Source: Hofstenia miamia
Taxonomy: Eukaryota > Xenacoelomorpha > Acoela > Hofsteniidae
DNA length: 64,000 nucleotides
Direction of reading: 5' to 3'
Assembly (NCBI GenBank): GCA_900660155.1
Contig: CABFPE010000019.1
Location: 1,490,551 to 1,554,550 of the forward strand
The position numbers were made by a program, and so were the translations under genes. Positions 1 to 11,869 of the stretch are shown here, piece after piece. The notes below the pieces were generated by a model, which saw only the letters and a program-made list of their open reading frames with translations, was not told the DNA's origin and did not search any database. Position 1 is the stretch's first letter. Every line of letters begins with the position of its first letter.

Positions 1-20
1 AAAAAAAAAAAAAAAAAAAA

Positions 21-310
21 TGTGCTTCCAACAAATTGAGGTTCTACAATATTGGTTTGTACCATTAAAACATGATTTCAAGCATATATGTTGCACTCAT
101 AGCTAGCATTAGTTGGTGTGTTTGGTTATATCTTTCCATAAAATCCTACATATTTCCATAATTAAACAACATTAGTATGATATTTGTTATTCAAATTATA
201 ACAAGATTTATGTTGCGAAATAAATTACTGCCCAATCCCTATAAAAATTGAACAATGTTTTTGTTTCACTTGAGAATTTTGCTGTTTTTTCATTAAATAT
301 ATAATTCCAT
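21..310. repeat. left arm of a 290-bp inverted repeat (partner 6838-7127)
   Basis: This stretch, just after the poly-A at the window edge, reappears in reverse complement at 6838-7127. Shared landmarks include the motif read as TGTGCTTCCAACAAATTGAG here and as CTCAATTTGTTGGAAGCACA at the other arm, and the segment around TTTTGCTGTTTTTTCATTAA. Similarity is high at both ends of the arm, but a block of about 55-60 bp in the middle (about 137-197) is unrelated to the corresponding block of the partner (about 6966-7020). It could be the terminal repeat of one large element or two opposite copies of a dispersed repeat; no coding sequence lies inside that would decide. Confidence 0.75.
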
Positions 311-2655
311 GGCTAAAATTTACTGTGCATCATTACATCTGATCACTAAGGCCCATAATATGAAAATTAGTCAATATCTCTCCTTTGGATGATGGTATAA
401 TTATATCTCCAATTTCTATTGAAGTTTTGATTAACCATGCTATGCTAATATTCACACTATGTGTTATGTGTGTACACAAGATGGAATTATAGTAATGACC
501 AAATGTTACAACAAATACAGTTTAAAGGCATTGAAGTCTCTAACATACATTAGCATTAATTGTAAACATAATTGATTTTCAATTCTACATGAGGGGCAGT
601 GTTATTATAGAAACTATCAAATGTTACAAATATGGTTTAAAGGTGTTGTACCCTCTAAGAGATATTAGCATTAATTGAAAGCATAAAGTATTTTAGATTC
701 CCCTTTCTCCCACATGGAGAATGCATTTGAATAACTAGTCATTAGTCATAACTATAAAAATATATCTATATGCATATGTTCTAGAATATTTGAATGCATT
801 AAACAAATATTAAATAATTTTCTTGATGTATAAAACTACATGGAAAAAAGTTAATTTCACATTTCAAAACAAAAACACACATTGTTCTAATTAAAATGAT
901 GCAATTTTCAACATTTCTGCACACTAATGAGCATTGTTAAGCTTTTGCATATATTTCTAACACACAAAATGTTCACCTAACACATCATGCATAGCTTTAA
1001 AGTAAATTAGACAGATGGATAGTTGTAATTAGCATTACAAAAGTCAATTTCTGACATGGCATTCTTGGTTCAAATAGCCTATCCAAAGTATTCCTCATTT
1101 TTTATGGTTTTAGCTAAAAAAATGATTATTTATGTAAAATATATGCAAGGAGAAAAATAAATCTGACAAGGAATATGTATTTATACTTTCTAAAATAAAT
1201 TTATACACTAATTTTCAACACAATACTTGGCTTACAACCAAAATATTTCAAAGGTTTATTCTGACATCAAAGAACTTTAAGTTCAATTAACATTTTAAAC
1301 CATACACCAGCTCAATGTGCATATTGTTTGGGAAGAAAAAAAACAATTTTCGTTTTGCAAAAATAATTTTTACTGCAGGGCTGTACTTTGTATGCGTTTG
1401 ATACACACTGAGAATTGTAAACTGTTCACCAATAGAAACTCATAAAATAATATGTATTGTACATAACAAGGTTCTTCTGAAACTGAGCTAAGTTCACTGA
1501 CCTTTACAGAGCATGATAATTTCTCCTCTGTCTTATACAAAGATTGCATGTCAGATGAACATCTTTTGCTGTTTTTTCCTCTGCCTTTGGTAAATACCCA
1601 CATGCTCTGGCTTTCGACAACCTCATAGTTTTTAAACTTGTTTGGTACATATGGCTTTTCTCACCATTCCTGATAACCAAAGAGTGAATAAAGTTAAAAT
1701 GAATGCAGATTTATTACTGAACTTCAATGTCTAAACCAATCAAAATAATGTATCATCACTGATGTATTAATACATGAAAGAATGAAAGATGAAAGTGTAT
1801 CCATCCATCTAAACTCTTTTTAACTTGTAAAATGTGTTTGTAATGTGTTTTTCCCTAATACACCATTCATGGGTATTTTTATCAGTTTCAAAAAGCAAAT
1901 ATATATAAAATTATGTATTTAATGATAGTTGTATTTTTTCTTGAAGCAAATACCCCTCCATGCTTAAAATATCGATCAATTTTCATACAAACCAACTAAT
2001 TTCTTAACAATACTTAGGAAATTTTTGCAAAACACGCAAATTTTAACACCTCTACTATAGGCTTATGTAAACTATGTGTGTACATGACAAAATATTTCTC
2101 CAAATATTATGACATGTCATATATTTGGTTGGATTGTTGAAATAATGAGATATAATGTCAGAATACATTATTCATTAAGATTTGTACCTTACATAATAAA
2201 TTCTCCAACATGTACACATGTAAATTCTAAATTATTCATAGTTTGATTATGTGATGTGTTATTAACCCCATTCTATAACCATACTTACATTATTCATGAA
2301 CTAAGAATAGGTTATGACTCATCAATTAGCGCCTGTTAATCAATTATTAACAAATGTGGTGAACGCTTTTTTTTCATTGGAATCTCTCACAAAAAAATTT
2401 TGTTGAAATTGCTCCTGCAATTGATATGCATCTTCAATTTAAAAAATTTGCTTTTTTTCACTTGAAGTTATATATTTTGTAGAATTACTTTAATAACCAT
2501 AATCATTTATCATTTTCATGAGCTCTTAATGTTATTTTTCAAACTGTTTACAAGTATGTGTTTTTGTAAAATCAATAAATTTAATCATTTTTTATTAATG
2601 TATTTTTTAAGGAAATGTTTTAGTCTTTTTGTATTAAAAATGTTTTGCGAGTTTC
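311..2655. other. AT-rich non-coding stretch
   Basis: No convincing exon or transposase is visible on either strand. The short open frames here have low-complexity composition and no recognisable domain. A diverged tandem duplication is visible: the blocks at about 503-566 and 621-685 share AATGTTACAA, GTTTAAAGG and TTAGCATTAATTG. The rest is ordinary AT-rich intergenic DNA. Confidence 0.5.
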
Positions 2656-2680
2656 ATGATTGATTTGTTTTTGAATTGCA

Positions 2681-2956
2681 CAAAAAGGCAAAAACAAATC
2701 ACAAAGAACACAAAAAGGAAAAGAATATACCAAAGGCAAGTAATATTGTACAAAAAGGCAAAACCAAATGCCAAAAACACAAAATGGAAAAGAAATATAC
2801 CAAAGGAAAGTAATATTGTACAAAAAGGCAAAAACAAATCACATAAAACACAAAAAGGAAAAGAAAATATCCCAAAGACAAGTAATATTGTGTGAAAATT
2901 CAAAAACAAATCACAAAAACACAAAAAGGAAAAAAAATATTCCAAATGCAAGTAAT
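2681..2956. repeat. 70-bp minisatellite, left part
   Basis: Four unit starts lie at 2681, 2751, 2821 and 2891, an exact 70-bp period. Each unit carries AAAAACAAATCACA, then ACACAAAAAGGAAAA, then ATACCAAAGGCAAGTAATATTGT. The array stops at 2956, where a long-TIR element is inserted, and resumes at 4349. Open frames across the array on both strands exist only because the repeat lacks stops; I do not regard them as genes. Confidence 0.9.
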
Positions 2957-4348
2957 GGATGTGTCTCACTTCCCCCAAACTCACTTCCCCCAAATCTGAC
3001 GTCACAAAATATTAAATACCGTTAGAGACAACATTTCAGTGAAATTGTAATTATATATTTAAATAAATATCTATATTTCTTTACACTCTATTTTGATTAG
3101 TTTTATATGCAGTTAAGATTGCTGAAATACGGAATTGCAATTAAATAAATGTAAATATGTGCAATAATTATAAGCATTGACTATTTACATATTATATATG
3201 TATATTTTACCCCCGACACTGTTTAGATCTAACCTGATGATTAGAGAATTGCGTTAGCATGCCTTGTGCTGTGTAATTTCAAAATTCATAGCTAATATAT
3301 AAACGCTAATTTGTTTTGTGTCATATTTACTTCGGACTAATTTCGGGTAGCTTATCTATTTCTAAAAAGTATTTTACAGATTCGTAGTGTAAGACAACNG
3401 TAAATAGCAAACCAATGTGATGCATTATTACGATTTTTCCAGATTCCTGGTCCCCCTCGAGTAATATACTCAAGTATTAACTGCTTTTAATGCAGGGGTG
3501 TCATGAGAGAGCTGACTCCCACTCATTGTTGCCAGGCTAATTCTAAATTCTAGTAAAATACATGTAAAAAATTACATTCAAAATTTTCAAAGTTATAAAC
3601 AACTCTCCATTACTGCTAAAAGGAATAGAATAGTCTGCCAGGACAAACAACGCATATTATCTGATCAGGAAATTTATCAGATATATAATAAACAATTAGC
3701 AAACAAACAAATTATGAATGAACGTGAAAAAATTAATTACTCATTACAACAAAGTACAAAAATAATGAACATAATTAATTTTCTATTTTAAATCTAAACA
3801 GATTTTTGAAGGACTACTAAATATTTACTAAATGCAAATGGCGAACCTCAACATTTACATTTATTTAATTCTCTAATCATCAGGTTAGATCTAAACAGTG
3901 TCGGGGGGTAAAATATACATATATAATATGTAAATAGTCAATGCTTATAATTATTGCACATATTTACATTTATTTAATTGCAATTCCGTATTTCAGCNAA
4001 CAATTAGCAAACAAACAAATTACGAATGAACGCGAAAAAATTAATTACTCATTACAACAAAGTACAAAAATAATGAACATAATTAAATTTCTATTTTAAA
4101 TCTAAACAGATTTTCGAAGGACTGCTAAATATTTACTAAATGCAAATGGCGAACCTCAACATTTACATTTACTTAATTGCAATTCCGTATTTCAGCAATC
4201 TTAACTGCATATAAAACTAATCAAAATAGAAGAGTGTAAAGAAATATAGATATTTATTTAAATATATAATTACAATTTCACTGAAATGTTGTCTCTAACG
4301 GTATTTAATATTTTGTGACGTCAGACTTGGGGGAAGTGAGACACATCC
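2957..4348. mobile_element. non-autonomous DNA transposon with ~290-bp TIRs and 8-bp TSD
   Basis: The ends are GGATGTGTCTCACTTCCCCC at 2957-2976 and its exact complement at 4329-4348. The direct repeat CAAGTAAT flanks it at 2949-2956 and 4349-4356. The uninterrupted minisatellite unit (about 4486-4513, reading GGCAAGTAATGGTGTATG) gives the expected empty site, so the insertion point and target duplication are well supported. The inverted arms extend to about 3251 on the left; the right arm is split into 3868-3997 and 4184-4348 around an N at 3998. The left end carries a short internal duplication of ACTCACTTCCCCCAAA. No transposase is encoded. An 8-bp TSD is typical of hAT and P and close to that of MULEs; the termini do not let me choose a superfamily. 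Confidence 0.85.
3688..4198. repeat. duplicated segment either side of an N, probably two haplotypes
   Basis: Sequence from about 3690 (AACAATTAGCAAACAAACAA) is repeated right after the N at 3998, with a few substitutions. The first version continues into a 130-bp stretch that forms the inner part of the right TIR (3868-3997); the second version (to about 4198) lacks that stretch. This looks like two alleles of the same transposon joined end to end rather than a true tandem duplication. Confidence 0.65.
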
Positions 4349-4760
4349 CAAGTAATGGTGTATGAAAAGGCAAAAACAAATCATAAAAAACAAAAAGGAG
4401 GAAAAAATATAGCAAAGGCAAATAATATTGTATGACAATTCAAAAACAAATCACAAAAAACACAAAAAGGGAAAAAAATATACCAAAGGCAAGTAATGGT
4501 GTATGAAAAGGCAAAAACAAATCCCAAAAAACCATGAAAAAATATATACCAAAGGCAATTAATATTGTACAAAAAGGCAAAAACAAATCACAAAAAATAC
4601 AAAAAGAAAAAATATACCAAAAGGAATTAATATTGTACAAAACAAAAAGGCAAAAACAAATCACAAAAATACAAAAAGGAAAAAAAATATACCAAAAGCA
4701 ATTAATATTGTTCAAAAAGGCAAAAACAAATCTCAAGAAACACAAAGAGAAAAAGAAAAA
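4349..4760. repeat. 70-bp minisatellite, right part
   Basis: Continuation of the array interrupted at 2956. Unit landmarks (TATGAAAAGG or TACAAAAAGG) recur at about 4361, 4431, 4502, 4568, 4636 and 4711, so the spacing is near 70 bp but less regular than on the left. The units then degrade into AAATGTAAGTCACAAA-type repeats of about 50 bp up to about 4880. Confidence 0.85.
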
Positions 4761-4880
4761 ACGTCGGAAAAGAAATTTAAGTCACAAATGTGGAAAAATG
4801 TCAGATAAGAAATGTAAGTCACAAACATGGAAAATCGTCGGAAAAGAAATGTAAGTCACAAACATGGAAAAAACAATAGA

Positions 4881-6017
4881 CTGTGTAAACGTCAGAAAAA
4901 ATGTAAGTTTAAATGTTTTATATATATGACATCAATAAATTATAATAACCCATTTATGACACTTATAACAAAACAACAATTTTGAAACATTTCATATAAA
5001 AATTCTACTTGCAAATATTTTATTCTTGAATTGACAAGAAAAACGTACTGAAAAAGTATTTATTTCCTTTGTACCAGAGGCATTGATTAATAAACTGTTT
5101 TACTTTATTAACATTTTAGGATTGTAGCATTTTATCATTTACATAAGTTTCTAAATTGGCAAAAACATGATGTAATAATAATTGAGATTGTTTTCAAAAG
5201 TGCAAAAAATAATTTTTTGTATCATATGAAAATGTTTTATTTAATCATGATAAATGTTAAAGCGATTTAAACTTCATGTTTGTAAAAATTTGCCCCAGTT
5301 TATTAATTGGTAGATAGCAAGATTACAATTGGATGCATTTTGACATTTGAACAATGGGATATAGATAAGACTACATAATGTTAACATTATCTGTGAAGAA
5401 GTGCAACTTTATACATAGAATGGAATAATGGAATTTCACAAGTTGGTACTGTTTTTATAATTTGTTACATTTTGACATTTGAACAATGGCAATAGATAAA
5501 ACAATGTAATGTTGACATTGTCTATAAAAGCATGCAACTTTCTACGCATATGAATATACACAGCTGGTATAATGGAATTTCACATTGCTGAAAGACAGCT
5601 ACCCTGAAAAATTTCAAAATTTTTGGTAAGCTATTTATAAATTAAATCTCAGATATTGTTTTGATTCTTAAGGCTTTTTTGCAATATTATTTTCAGTTAG
5701 TTTTACAGTTATTTCTTTAAAAAACGTAATCAATTTTATTTTAATGAATTGCTGCGAATTTAGTGTCTGATGTTAAATTTATTATAAACTTTATTATAAA
5801 AAAACGTCATTTATTTGTTAATACACATTTTTAATTGAATTTGTTTAAACTTTCAATTGTCATGTGTTTTATACTGAGATCTATCACCTCATTTGACTTG
5901 TTTATTAATCATTAATTTAGATACAACCGTGTGAAATTCATAATTTGCAAATACACATTGCGTATGTTTCCTACAACATTCCCATCCCAACATAAAGGTT
6001 TGACTAATATTATCATT
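4881..6017. other. AT-rich non-coding stretch with a diverged tandem duplication
   Basis: The blocks at about 5331-5455 and 5461-5590 are two diverged copies of one sequence: both contain CATTTTGACATTTGAACAATGG, an ATAGATAA segment, a TGTAATGTTGACATT-like segment and ATAATGGAATTTCACA. No gene is recognisable. Confidence 0.6.
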
Positions 6018-6222
6018 ACCTCCGCCAAGGAGGTTATGTTTTTGTAGCATTGGTTTGTTTGTCTGTTACAAACTTTATGGAAAAAGTAACAGATGGATTG
6101 ACCTCAAATATTCACCAAAGGTTTGTCTACGCCCAAGAAGGAATCAATTAAATTTTGGTGCTGATCCGAGGAACACAAGCTGCGTGGCGGAGGTCTGTGC
6201 TCTTCGAGTGCTTTTCTAGTTT
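6018..6222 (+). repeat. dispersed repeat with inverted ACCTCCGCCA ends
   Basis: The unit runs from ACCTCCGCCAAGGAGGTTAT to a segment ending GTGGCGGAGGTCTGTGCTCT and TTTTCTAGTT. The ends ACCTCCGCCA (6018) and TGGCGGAGGT (6185-6194) are inverted copies. The body, including GGTTTGTTTGTCTGTTACAA and ATTAAATTTTGGTGCTGATC, is noticeably richer in GC than its flanks. From memory, very similar sequence is scattered in many marine invertebrate genomes, but I cannot name the family with certainty and no search was run. Confidence 0.6.
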
Positions 6223-6837
6223 TAAAAATTGTGTTTTTACATGGAAATATTTATTGTTTACATTATATTTTTTAAAAAAGTTTTTATTTTTGCAATTGAC
6301 ATGTGGATAGGCTGTGAAACATTTATTTTTTCAATGTTAAATAAATGTTTTCATTTGAAAATAATTGTTGATTACTACTTTTACCAAAGAAATTTAGTAA
6401 TAAAATATTATTCCAAAAACGTGAATTGTTTGCATATAGAATTTCAATTTGTATTCAAAATGAATATGAAATTAATATGAATAGAAAAATTTTTACATTT
6501 GAACAAATCTGATTTCATTGGATTTTAAAAATTGTTATAAAAAGTTTAAACAATAGACTGCAAACAAATGTGTTTGCCAACAAATATTACAACAAAAGAG
6601 AATATATTCCAAAGATGTCAGAGATACACAGAAGGCCAATTACATCATATCCATGCCCACCAGGATCAAAGGTCAAAAAATCAATATCAATGTAATGGAA
6701 CCCAATTCATACAACTAATGAGGGTGTGCATCTGATCATTATATCTAGTAACACGTCAATAATTCACTAAAACAACAAAAACCTATTAGAATGCCAACCA
6801 TTCATTGCAAAAACGAAAGTTCACAGGAAATTTTAGA

Positions 6838-7127
6838 AATGGAATTATATATTTAATGAAAAAACAGCAAAATTCTCGAATGAAACAAAAACATTGTTCA
6901 ATTATTATAGGGATTGTGCAGTAATTTATTACGCAACATAAATCTTGTTATAACTTCACCAACATAGATAGACGAGTTTTGGTTAAGAAAGGAAAGACGC
7001 TAGGGTAATAACGAAAGATATAACCAAACACACCAACTAATGCTAGCTGTGAATGCAACACATATGCTGGAAATCACGTTTTAATGGTACAAACCAATAT
7101 TGTAGAACCTCAATTTGTTGGAAGCAC
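6838..7127. repeat. right arm of the 290-bp inverted repeat (partner 21-310)
   Basis: This is the reverse complement of 21-310, from GGAATTATATATTTAATGAA through AACAGCAAAATTCTC to CTCAATTTGTTGGAAGCACA. The central block at about 6966-7020 does not match the left arm. The arms enclose about 6.5 kb holding the minisatellite, the long-TIR element and the CCTCCGCC repeat, with no recognisable transposase. Confidence 0.75.
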
Positions 7128-8280
7128 ATGATTACCCTTATTAGATAAATGTCCTTTGATGCTGACATAGGCTACAAAACCAAGCACCACCCTAACTATT
7201 CATCATGAAAAACAAAATCCAATTTATAAACCAGTGTCACAATCATATATCAATAGGATAAACGTAAATTTTTGCATTGAGCAAGGTCAAGTGATTGAGT
7301 TTACTGGGACTGGGACGATTTATATCATGCTGGATATTCACATGGAATGAAGAAATTATGGAAAATCAAAATTATTTTATTTGATGTTTGCACTATTTGT
7401 GTAAACTCCAAAGTTATAACTATACATTTGTGTTTTTAAATTATTTAAATTAAATTCTATCAATATTATTTTTCTAAGTTGCAAAATCTAGCACATTATT
7501 CAGTTTATACAGAGATTGAGTTCAAAGATGGTTGAATTTTTCCAACACAGGTAAGCTGTTTTTACATTTAAATAGTGAATATTATATGATTAAGCAAATT
7601 TTTAGTTAGAAATTGATTGCTTGTACATGTTTAATATTACTAACATCAATAAAAATTTCCTGGAGACTTGATTTGCAAAGAAAAACACTACATATATTAT
7701 CAAAGCAATGTTTAAAGAAACTAAATTACAAATGAAAAAAGCATTAGCAAAAACTGCAAAAAGAGAATTTCTTCTTTCACAGCACTAAAAACACCAACTC
7801 CTTCACAATGGGTATCAACTAATTTGATGTTGTGAGAGAACACATATTAACATTATCAGTGAATATACAGCATAAATTCATTATCTTTAAATGATCAAGA
7901 GCACCTGATACATTTTAACAGTAATTTGATTTCAGTCAAACACTATAATTCAAATCTCTTACCAAAGAAATAAATTGCAAAAATAAATTAAAATAATTAA
8001 CTTGAAAAAATAAATTTAGCAAAAAATTTTACAATAAATAATTAATAAAATAAAATTAATTTTTAAAATACTGGTGATGTTTACAAAGTTTCTTTGTTCT
8101 TTGTTCTAATTTACATGTCATACATGGGTTTTTCAATGATGTAGGCACAACTTAAAGCATGTTTTGCTTCAATTAAAGATAGTTTCACTTTAAAAAGACT
8201 TCTTTATTGCCATATAACAATAAAGAATGGCACAAATTGTTGACAGGTCAGAGATTGAAGGCAGTGCCTTTTGGACTGGT
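7128..8280. other. AT-rich non-coding stretch
   Basis: I find no exon-like or transposon-like coding sequence on either strand. Composition is uniformly AT-rich. Confidence 0.45.
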
Positions 8281-8740
8281 GAATGCATCTACACACAAAT
8301 AATGAGGTATGTTGATACTTTTGTTTGATAACCTGTGTATATTATAATATTTCACATTTATTTGAGTGTTTTTTAAATTTTACCCTTTAAACTAAATTAC
8401 ATTGAATATTTTGTTTAATTGTATGCAATTTAAATTTTCTATTTTTATAACTAGCAACTTACTAAAACTATAAATTATACACATTAATTTTTGCTTTGTT
8501 GTGTCATTTGGATGATATTTACTGAACATATATTAAAATTGTTTTCATCATCTAAGTATATTATAATATTTCATGCTTAATCAAGCACATTTTTTAATTT
8601 TCCGCTTTAAACTAAATTATACATATTGATTTTTTTTATGATGAATATTTTGTTTAATTACATACACTCTAAATTTACTATTTTTATGACTAGTAGCTTA
8701 CTGAAACTATAAATTATGCGTTCATTTTCGTTTTGTTGGG
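8281..8740. repeat. tandem pair of a ~230-bp AT-rich repeat (third copy ~10400-10570)
   Basis: The segments at about 8330-8510 and 8560-8740 share TATATTATAATATTTCA, TTTAAACTAAATTA, GAATATTTTGTTTAATT, CTATTTTTATAACTAG-like and ACTATAAATTAT blocks in the same order. A third, partial copy begins near 10400, where GTGTCTACACACAAATA matches the CATCTACACACAAATAA at about 8289. The Tc1/mariner-like element lies between copies two and three. Confidence 0.6.
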
Positions 8741-8745
8741 ATATA

Positions 8746-10033
8746 CAGGGTGATTTATAAGTAGAGAACAACTTTAAACGGAAATATTAAACATTTATTT
8801 TCAAAAACAGAAACATAAATTTTGAACTAAAAGTTCAATAAATGGGGTTTTATGTGATGTATCTGTTCACCATCCACGAGTCTCAGTCGTGCAATGTGAG
8901 CTGGAATTGAGTGCACTACGTTTTGCAAAGTTGCAGCATCAATGTTACTGAATTCTTTAATGATTTTTTAAAGAATGTAAATTAAGATGTGTTTTGGAAT
9001 AAACCTTATTCTTGGTGTTAAATCTGGTGAACAAGGGGGCTAAAATAAATCAAATGAGCAACTGATAACTTGCTCTCCAAAATTTTAACGCAAGAACAAA
9101 ATTGTGTCTCAAGTTGTATGGGGAGTAGCTCCATCTTGCATGAAGAAAGTCTTGTTGAATTTTCGTTTTTCTTTCAGCTTGGGAAATATATGATATTTAA
9201 TCATTTCAAGAAAATTCTCCTTTCTAACTGATTCATTATATGCAAAAAAAATGAGAAGGCAACATGAATTTCGAGGTAAATGCAACAGCAACTGTGATTT
9301 TTGGGGAGTGCAAAGGTCGATTTAAATTGATGTTAGGATTTTCTGATGCCCATACATAGCCTGATAGGGATGACAACTCACCACTAAGATGAAAATGAGC
9401 CTCATCGGTCCACAAATCTCATCCAACACTGGTAATAAACGTGTAACAAACAAGTTCGCAAGTTCCAGTCGATGTTGCATATCACCGTCTTGAAGGCCAT
9501 GTACAAATTTAGGCTTGTATTTTTTAAAGCTGAAGTACTCCTTGGTTATATTTCTGACTGTAGAGTAGCTAATTCCAGTTTCTCTTTCACATTTTCTCAA
9601 AGAGAACTTGTTCCACAGGTATTGCTATTGGCTTGATTTAAATGTGATGCTCTCACTTCATCAAATTAAATTCATCAATTATGAAAGGACGGCCAGATTT
9701 ATTGACATCATGTAGAGAAAATGTTTTTTCAAATTTTTTAATCGACTTGGTTATTGCAGATGCATGGAAAGAATCGTTTTTGAGGTTATGCTTGGTTTTA
9801 TATGCATGCAAGCAAAGGGTTGTTGAAGACGAATTTGCATAAAATAACTGCACCAGTTCCAATCGTGTTGGTAAGTCCATTTAACAGTTAGTAGATGTGT
9901 AGAGTACTGAAAATTGTTAAGAAATATGAAACCCCAAAGAATGTTCAACAAAAATGATACAAACATACAAATTGACAATTGGCTAGAAAAAATATGGCCC
10001 ATCAAAATCATTCCTGACTTAAAAATCAGCCCG
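8746..10033 (-). mobile_element. Tc1/mariner-superfamily element with TIRs and TA target site
   Basis: The left terminus is CAGGGTGATTTATAAGTAG starting at 8746 after TA. The right terminus ends at 10033 with the imperfect complement ACTTAAAAATCAGCCCG, followed by TA at 10034-10035. The length of 1288 bp is normal for the superfamily. The transposase reads on the minus strand. The TIRs differ by several substitutions and small indels, so the copy is not recent. It sits between repeats of the local ~230-bp family. Confidence 0.85.
8990..9880 (-). pseudogene. Tc1/mariner-type transposase, inactivated
   Basis: The N-terminus at 9880 reads MDLPTRLELVQLFYANSSS and continues with an HTH that matches the start of arthropod-rich mariner-like transposases. 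A second piece (9322-9600) begins near CERETGISYSTVRNI. A third (9109-9291) carries FMQDGATPHT, which holds the second catalytic Asp. Near 9030 a further frame reads PPCSPDLTP, the conserved segment before the third catalytic residue, preceded by a TAG where the family has Trp. The three main pieces are in different frames or are separated by stops, so no full-length protein is made. The exact DDD/DDE clade is uncertain because the third acidic site is degraded. Confidence 0.85.
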
Positions 10034-10689
10034 TATATATTATTGCTTTGTCCTTGTTTTACAAAATTTCTAGCTCTCAAATTTTTTTCGCAAACGTTTT
10101 TTAATGATTAATACAAAATATTTATCATGTAGATTTATGTGCTTCTACTATCTAAACATGCAGTTGATTATTTCATATTGGCGTGTAGGAACTCTATGTT
10201 TTTACAATAGCATTCACTACTATTAATATTAGCAGACTGCTATGGAATCAATGAAATGGTTTCACCTAAATAATATTAGCATGGTTAGTTGGAACCAATT
10301 GTAATTTGCTTGGTATAAAAGAATTTATTAAATTTGTAAATAATCAAACTCACTGGGTCAATGATAGTTAAAAGCAGGGCAGTCTGTCAATTTCAAATGT
10401 GTCTACACACAAATAGCAGGGTATGTCACATACTTTTTTTATATTTTGTTTTCACTGGATATGTATATTATAGTATTTCATGGTTAACTGAGCATGTTTT
10501 TTACATTTATGCTTTAAAATAAATTTATGCTATGGGATTTTATACATCTTGTTTTTCATTATTTATATTATAAAATGAAAATATGGTTTTGAATATATAA
10601 ATTATTTTTCTTAAAACATGGTGTTACATGTTTAAAACATTATTGCAATAAACACGTCTTAAGTGAAACTTGCCATAAAAAATATCATT

Positions 10690-11869
10690 TTCCCAAAACC
10701 CTAAAAACAAAAATCATCACATTGGTTGAAAGAAATTGTCTAAAAATTAATTTGCTCAATTTAGTTTTGTCAAAAATATTTCATCACTAGATGGCGTCCA
10801 ATAGAATCCACCCATTTACACATGGCAAATTAATACGTAAAAAACTATTTTGTAGGGCTAATAAAATATTTGAAAAAATTAATAAAGAAATTAAAAAGTA
10901 TTTCAAAGAAAAATGCAAAAAAATGGTGGACTTGTGTAAATCCACTTATAGGCCGCAATTCAATATCAAAGATGAATAAAGAATCTGATGCAAATGAAAT
11001 CAACAAAATGTTTACTAATATATGAAATAATTTGAATTACAAACAACCTAGAATTTCTAGTATAGATAGTGAAGAGATTCCATTCCTAACAATGCATCAA
11101 GTATATCATGCATTGAAAAATGTCAAAAAAACAGGATACGACGGAATCCGATATTTGTTTATTAAAAATTTTTTGTATATAATTACACCAATTCATTATA
11201 TATTTGAGGAAACCTGCTATAATAACACCAATTTTAAAATCATAACCGCTTTAACTGCATAATTTAAGACCAATTAGCATTACTTCAATATTGTCAAGAT
11301 CTTTTGAAAAACTTGTTCACATCAAAGATATCTACAATGATTATCTAAATATAAATTAGCATTGATTCTGAGCAAATGGAACAATAAATGCCATTATCGA
11401 ACTACAAAATAAAATTCAGTCATGGAAAAATGGAACTTATGATTATGTAAGATTAATCAGCCTTGATATCAGGAAAGCTTTTGACAATGTAAATCACAGC
11501 ATTTTTTAAAAAGTTAAACACATCTAAATCCGTACATCATTAATTTGGCTGATAGTTTCATTGGTAATAGACAACAAATGGTTAAACATAGAAACAGACT
11601 TTCGAATATGGAAAAGATCCACAAAGGTGTTCCTCAAGAGTCCATTTGTGGCCCATTTCTGTTCAATATATGTATACTCTCAAAAAAAACATCCAGTAAA
11701 ACAATTCATTAGCAAAAGAACTGAATACGCTCCATCACAATTATGAAAAAACTCCACCGAAATTATTCTCATCAAAGACCATCTTCCCTGATCGATATTT
11801 CTTCTGTTATTTTTTAGTTTTGTAGTTTGTAAGCTTAAAATAAAGTTTATTATTATTATTATTATTAAA
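10690..11869 (+). mobile_element. degenerate LINE (CR1/Jockey-like) with (ATT)n tail
   Basis: Fragments of a non-LTR reverse transcriptase run left to right. 10791-10976 is a basic linker-like segment. 11032-11260 contains NVKKTGYDGIRYLFIKNF, matching the K-TG-DGI motif at the RT start. Near 11460 another frame reads a LDIRKAFDNVNHSI-like block (first catalytic Asp region), and around 11615 a KGVPQESICGPFLFNI-like block. The YADD region is missing; the sequence passes to a 3' segment ending in AATAAAG followed by (TTA)n at 11846-11867. Several stops and shifts interrupt it, and it is probably internally deleted. Clade assignment beyond APE-type LINE is tentative. Confidence 0.75.

Noticed and set aside
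2620-3025. Open frames on both strands across the 70-bp minisatellite
   Set aside because: The repeat unit simply lacks stops in several frames; the products are low-complexity Lys/Gln or Phe/Leu strings with the repeat period, and both strands are open at once.
4381-4854. Open frames on both strands in the right part of the same array
   Set aside because: Same explanation: repeat-driven frames with no domain.
6229-6480. 83-codon plus-strand open frame
   Set aside because: Phe/Ile/Lys-rich chance frame in AT-rich DNA just after a dispersed repeat; no domain.
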